Below, one piece after another: positions 58,964 through 64,000 of a DNA stretch of 64,000 nt (position 1 is its first letter; the number at the start of each line of letters is the position of its first letter). A program made the translations under genes and the position numbers. The stretch comes from Arachis hypogaea (taxonomy: Eukaryota > Streptophyta > Magnoliopsida > Fabales > Fabaceae): NCBI RefSeq assembly GCF_003086295.3, contig NC_092043.1, positions 51,465,987-51,529,986 of the forward strand, in the 5' to 3' direction. Under the pieces are notes generated by a model, which did not search any database, was not told where the DNA came from, and saw nothing but the letters and a program-made list of their open reading frames with translations.

Positions 58964-61900
58964 AAAAAAACCCTAATACCCTAGAAAGCTAGAAAATTCT
59001 AGAAAAACCCTAGAAAACCCTCGAAAATCATAGAAAACCCCAAAATACCCTAGAAAACCTTAGAAAACCTTAAGAAAATCTTAGAAAAACCTAAGAAAAT
59101 CCTAGAGAAACCTAGAAAATCCTAGAAAAATACTAGAAACCCCTAGAAAACCCTAGAAAAATCTTAAAAATCCCTAGAAAACCCTAACAAACCCTAGAAA
59201 ACCCTAAGAAAATCCTAGAAAACAATAGAAAATCTAAGAAAAACCCTAGAAAATCCAAGAGAATCCCAGAAAACCCTAAGAAAATCCTAGAGAACCCTAA
59301 GAAAATCCTAGAAAACAATAGAAAATTTAAGAAAAACCCTAGAAAATCCTAGAAAACCCCTAGAAAATCCAAGAGAATCTTAGAAAACCTTTAAAAACAC
59401 TTGAAAACGCAAGAAAACTCTAGAAAAACCAAGAAAACTTTAAAAACTCTAGAAAATTCTAGAAAAACTGTAGAAAACCCTAGAAAATCCTAGAAAAACC
59501 CTAGAAAATACTAGAAAACTCTAGAAAATTCTTCAAAAACCATAAAAAACCTTAGAAAACCCAAGAAAACACTAAGAAAACCCTAGAAAATACTAGAAAT
59601 CCCTAAAAATCCCAAGAAAACCCTAGAAAAACTTAGAGAATACTAGAAAAATCCTAAAAAACCCTAGAAAACCATAAGAAAACCTTGGAAAATTCTAGAA
59701 AAACATAGACAATCCTAGAATAACGCTCGAAAACCTTAGAGAATCCTAAAAAATCCTAGAAAACCCTAGAAAAATCCTAGAAAATCCAAGAAAACCCTAA
59801 AACCCTAGAAAACCTAGAAAATCCTAGAAAAATCCTAGAAAATCCTCGAAAAAACCCTCAAAAAGCATAAAAAATCCTAAAAAACTCTAGAAAATCTTAG
59901 AAAACCCTAAGAAAATCCTAGAAAAACACAAAAAAAACCCTAGATAAATATAGAAAATCCTAGAAAAACCCTAAAAACTCCTTGAAAATCTTAGAAAACC
60001 CTAAGAAAATCCTCAAAAACCCTAGAAAAATCCTAGAAAACCCAAAAAAACCCTAAAAATCGTAGAAAACCCTAGAAAAACCATGAAAATCCTAATAAAA
60101 TCCTAGAAAAACCTTAGAAAACCCTACAAAATCCTAGAAAAATTCTCGAAAATCATAGAAAACCCTGAAAAATCCTAGAAAAACCCAAGAAAAACCTAGA
60201 AAATCCTAGAAAAATCCTAGAAACCCCTAGAAAAACCCTAGAAAATCCTAACAAACCTTATAAAATCCTCAAAACCCCTAGAAAACCTAGAAAATTCTAA
60301 AAAATTGTAGAAAACCCTAAGAAAATTCTAGAAAATCCTAGAGAAACCTAGAAAACCCTAGAAAATTCTAGAAATTCCTAGAAAACCCTAGAAAACCTTA
60401 GAAAAATCTTAGAAAATCCTAGAAAAATCCTAGAAAACCATAGAAAATCTCAAAAAAACCCTTAAAAACCCTAAAAAATCGTAGAAAGCCCTAAGGAAAC
60501 CCTTGAAATCCCTAGAAAATATTAGAAAACCTAGAAAATCCTAGAAAACCCTAAGAAAACCCTAGAAAATCCTAGAAAAACCTATAAAACCCTAAAAAAT
60601 ACTAGAAAAAACCCCTCAAAAACACTAAAAAATCCTAAAAAACCGTCAAAATCCTAGAAAACTATAGAATATTCTAAAAAAATCATAGAAAACTCTAAAA
60701 ATTACTAGAAATCCCTAAAAAACCCTAAAAAATCCTAGAAAACCCTAACAAACCCAAGAAAATCCTAGAAAAATCCTAGAAAACCATAAAAATCTCTCGA
60801 AAACTCTAGAAAACCCTAAAAAACCTTAGAAAATACTAGAAAAACCTAAGAAAACTCTAAAAAAACCCTAAAAACCCTAGAAAACCCCTAGAAAATCCTA
60901 AAAAAACTCCAGAAAACTCTAGAACAACCCTAGAAAACCCTAAGAAAACCCTCAAAAATCCTAAAAAATCTAAAAAACTCTAAAAGACCATAGAAAACGC
61001 AAAGAAAATCCTAGAAAAATCATAGAAAATCCTAAAAAACCCTAGATAACCTTAGAAAACTCCTAGAAAAACCTTAGAAAAATCCTAGAAAAGCCATAGA
61101 AATCCCTAGAAAAACCTAAAAAAATCCTAGAAAATCCTAACAAACACCAGAAAACTCTCACAAACCCTAGATAACCTAGAAAACTCTAAAAAACCGTAGA
61201 AAACCCAAAGAAAACTCTAGAAAATGCTAGAAAAACCTAGAAAATCTTAGAAAATCCAAGAAAAATCCTAGAAAAACTTAGAAAACCCTAGAAAACCCCT
61301 AGAAAACCTTAGAAAACCCTGGAAAACCACGAGAAATCTCTAGAAAACCCTAAAAAAACCTTATAAAACCCTAGAAAACCCTAGAAAAACCCTAGAAAAC
61401 CCTAGAGAACCCTAGAAAAACCTTCGAAAACTATAGAAAACCTTAAAAAACCCTTGAAAATCCTAGAAAATCGTAGACAAAACCTTAGAAACCCCGAGAA
61501 AATCCTAAAAATCCCAGAAAACCCTAGAAAACTGCTAAAAATCTCTAGAAAATCCCAGAAAATCCTAGAAAATTCTAAGAAAACCCAAGAAAACCCTTGA
61601 AAAACCCTAGAAAACCCTAGAAAAATCCTAAAAAATACTTGAAAACCATAGAAAACCCTAAAAAACCTTTGAAAACCGTAGAAAACCATAGAAAACCCTA
61701 AAAAAACCCTAGAAAATCCTAGAAAACTTTAGAAAAATCCTCGAAAATTATAGAAAACCCTAAAAACCTCGAAAATCGTAAAAAATCATAGTAAACCCTA
61801 TGAAAACCCTAGAAATCCCTAGAAATTCCTAGAAAATCCTATAAAAAACATAAAAAATGCTAGAAAATTCTAAAAACCCTAAAAAACCCTAAAAAAACCT

Positions 61901-62496
61901 AGAAAACCCTAGAAAAACCTATAAAATCCAAGAAAAACCCTCGAAAACTCTAGAAAACTCACGAAGACTCTAGAAAACCATAAAATTCCCTAAGAAAACC
62001 ATAGAAAACCCTAGAAATCAGTAGAAAATCCTAGAAAAATGCTAAAAAATTCTAGAAAACCCTAACAAACCCTAGAAAATACTAAGAAAACCCTCGAAAA
62101 CCCAAAAAACTAGAAAACTCTAAAAAACAGAAGAAAATCCTAAGAAAATCCTTGAAAAACTCTAGAAAATCCTAGAAAACTCTAAGAAAATCCTAGAAAA
62201 CCCTAGAAAAATCTAAAAACCATAGAAAACCCTGGAAAATCCTAGAAAACCGCTAGAAAATCTTAGAAAAATCCTAGAAAATCCTAGGAAACCCTAAAAA
62301 ATATTAGAAAACCTTATGAAAACCCTAGCAAAACCGAGAAAACCCTAGAAAACCCTAGAAAATCCTTGAAAAACCTAGAAAACCTTAGAAAAATCCTCAA
62401 AACCCTTAGAAAACCCTAAAAAACCCTCAAAAATCCTAAAAAAACCCTAAGAAACCCTAAGAAAACCCTAGATATCCCTAGAAATCCCTAGAAAAT
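58964..62496 (+). repeat. 3.5-kb degenerate tandem array of a 10-bp unit, CCCTAGAAAA
   Basis: The whole stretch is made of variants of CCCTAGAAAA (TCCTAGAAAA, CCCTAAGAAAA, CCTTAGAAAA and others), C-rich on the plus strand throughout and, judged by length, about 350 units. No higher-order period is obvious by eye. The motif contains CCCTA like plant telomere DNA (CCCTAAA) but with GA inserted. Open frames across it (for example 61402-61689 minus, Phe/Gly-rich) are artefacts. It lies between a MULE 3' half and a MULE 5' end. Confidence 0.93.
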
Positions 62497-62568
62497 CTTT
62501 CTTCTTCTCAACTCTTCTCTTCAAATCTTTGAGGCTCGTCTCTGTTCTTTCTCTTTTTCTCTATTATC

Positions 62569-63710
62569 ATGGATGATATAGTGATGTTAAAAGTGTATTA
62601 TCATGGTCAAATTTTATTACAAACATCTAAAGGAGTTAAATTTGTGTGTGAAAATTCATTAGATATTATAATTTCATTCATACTGCCATTTGAAGAATTA
62701 AAAGGTGTGATTTGTGAGAAGATAGATTTTCTAATATCTAGGAGAGTGTCGTGTATTCTGTACAGATATCATATATCTGTATTTGGTGGGTTTGTTCAAT
62801 TTCAAACGAAATACGTGACCGATGAAGCGAGCATGCAAGAAATGTTTTCAGTGTATCTAGAAAGTCGGTCTCAAATATCGTTCATTAAATTGTATATTGA
62901 GTTCGAGCAATCTGGGGCAGATCAAGATATTAAATTGGAAGATTACAACAGTGTTAGTGAGAAAGAGTTTGAAAGTAACTATGAGGTCGTTGATTCGGGT
63001 GTAGACGAAGATCAAGTTGACGATGCTATGGCAGCAGATATGGCAGATGTGGCAAATGATCTAGCAAACTAGCAGCCGTTTGAGGAGCTGACTTTTATGC
63101 GGTTGTTAGATTTGGAGGCCATGCATGCACCAGAGTTTTCTCAATATATAAATGCAGGTATGTAATAATTTTAAATTATGATTTATACATAGGTTTTGAG
63201 TTTGAGACAAATATTTAAGGCATCGGTAAATAGGTAAAATATAGCATATAATTTGTAATTGTTGAATTCTTAATTATCAAGTAAACATATATGTTGAGGA
63301 GTTTAGTATTTCGCATTCTTGTGTGATTATTAACTTATTAAATGTCATTTGATGACCTAGTTGATAAACTTATTAACTTTTGAATGATTTATTCTTGATT
63401 TATGAATCATAGATTTTAATAATGTGACACGTATTTAAGAATTATTTATCGAAATATAAATTTTATGGCGTGATTGCATCAGAGCTTCCTGTTATGACGG
63501 ATGGTGAATTTGCCATGGAAATGGAATTCAGTTCTAAGGAGACAGTACTTAAGGCGATGAAAGATTATACCATCCGTAGAGGTGTGGATTATCAGGTGCA
63601 TGAGTCAGAACTGACAATATTCTATGCTTAATGAACCCAGTACGACACAGGTTGTGATTGGCTGATCAGGGTGAGCAAAATATCCAGGAAGTACTGCTGG
63701 GAGATAAGGA
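62569..63710 (+). pseudogene. MULE (MuDR-type) transposase 5' half, cut by a repeat array
   Basis: A pyrimidine-rich leader (62497-62565) precedes ATG 62569. Exon 1 (to 63072, 167 residues) starts MDDIVMLKVYYHGQILLQTS. It carries the PB1-like N-terminal domain (LDIIISFILPFEELKGVICE, RRVSCILYRYHISVFGGFVQ, YVTDEASMQEMFSVYLESRS) and an acidic linker. A TAG at 63070-63072 interrupts it, but coding-like sequence continues (FMRLLDLEAMHAPEFSQY) to a donor AGGTATGTAA near 63160. The next exon starts after GCATCAG (63481): LPVMTDGEFAMEMEFSSKET, TIRRGVDYQVHESELTIFYA, then TAA (63629) and GCDWLIRVSKISRKYCWEIR. It stops dead at about 63710, where G-rich repeats begin, so the DDE core is missing. Confidence 0.85.
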
Positions 63711-64000
63711 GGGTTTTTTAGGATTTTTCTAGTAGTTTCTAAGGTTTTCTAGGGTTATTCTAGGGTTTTTAGGGTATTTTTTGGTTTTTTACGATTTACT
63801 AGCGTTTTCTAGGGATTTTCAAGGATCTTCTAGGCTTTTCTAAGAGTTTTCTATGGTTTTCTGCCATTTTTTTAGGATTTTCTAGAGTTTTTCTAGGGTT
63901 TTCTAAGGTTTTCTAGGGATTTCTAGGGTTTTCTAAGATTTTCTTAGGGTTTTCTATGGTTTTTGAGGGTTTTCTATGGTTTTCGAGGATTTTTCTAGGG
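63711..64000 (-). repeat. Second array of the 10-bp unit in opposite orientation (TTTTCTAGGG), continuing past the window
   Basis: Variants of TTTTCTAGGG fill the last 290 bp on the plus strand, the reverse complement of the 58964-62496 unit. It starts directly after the MULE fragment WEIRR. The right end is not in the window. Confidence 0.93.

Noticed and set aside
61402..61689. 95-codon minus-strand Phe/Gly-rich ORF
   Set aside because: A by-product of the 10-bp repeat array, whose third-order periodicity avoids stops by chance.
58964..62496. CRISPR array or true telomere
   Set aside because: There are no spacers separating identical repeats and the unit is 10 bp and degenerate. The unit is not CCCTAAA and the array is internal, flanked by transposon sequence.

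Overview
The window is nuclear DNA of a flowering plant, most likely a legume and plausibly Arachis (peanut or a wild relative). It is AT-rich, with introns bounded by GT/AG, plant-specific gene families, dense transposon debris with exact target-site duplications (TSDs), and MITEs that I recall from Arachis sequence. The genus is inference from memory of repeat motifs. No bacterial, organellar or CRISPR sequence was seen.

Four host genes look intact: a mini zinc finger protein (MIF, minus, 15696-15953), a six-exon Golgi-type putative methyltransferase of the PMT2 group (plus, 32848-36563), a single-exon glutaredoxin-like protein with a C-terminal CxxC module (minus, 40248-41051) and an eight-exon EB1 microtubule plus-end protein (minus, 51685-55316). 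All splice junctions I derived for PMT and EB1 keep frame, giving 607 and 287 residues. The four are unrelated housekeeping or regulatory genes, with no functional cluster.

Layout: 0.3-2.4 kb, a decayed Ty1/copia pol split by a 1.06-kb TIR element. 2.5-7.1 kb, a hAT-type element split by a 3.96-kb Mutator-like element (MULE) carrying two broken genes. 7.9-10.3 kb, a LINE. 10.3-12.4 kb, a hAT element keeping the 3' half of its transposase gene. 13-14.1 kb, two MITEs. 15.7-16.1 kb, MIF. 19.5-22.7 kb, a 3.2-kb TG...CA element (solo-LTR-like). 22.9-25.7 kb, MITEs. 26.2-32.1 kb, a TIR element of about 1.7 kb with internal tandem repeats, split by a 4.1-kb solo-LTR-like element that itself holds two MITEs. 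32.8-36.6 kb, PMT. 39.2 kb, a relic matching the EB1 3' region. 40.2-41.1 kb, glutaredoxin. 41.8-50.4 kb, a complete but inactivated Ty3/gypsy element of Tat type with an antisense gene. 51.7-55.3 kb, EB1. 55.8-56.7 kb, AT-rich tandem repeats. 56.8-58.6 kb, a plant-mobile-domain pseudogene. 58.6-64 kb, halves of MULE transposase separated by long arrays of a 10-bp repeat (CCCTAGAAAA / TTTTCTAGGG) in opposite orientations.

The most unusual structure is the last one: a 3.5-kb C-rich array and a second, G-rich array running off the window end. They flank the 5' half of a MULE gene, with a 3' half in inverted orientation on the far side. It looks like either an inversion inside an array-split MULE or a foldback-type element whose inverted arms are short tandem repeats.
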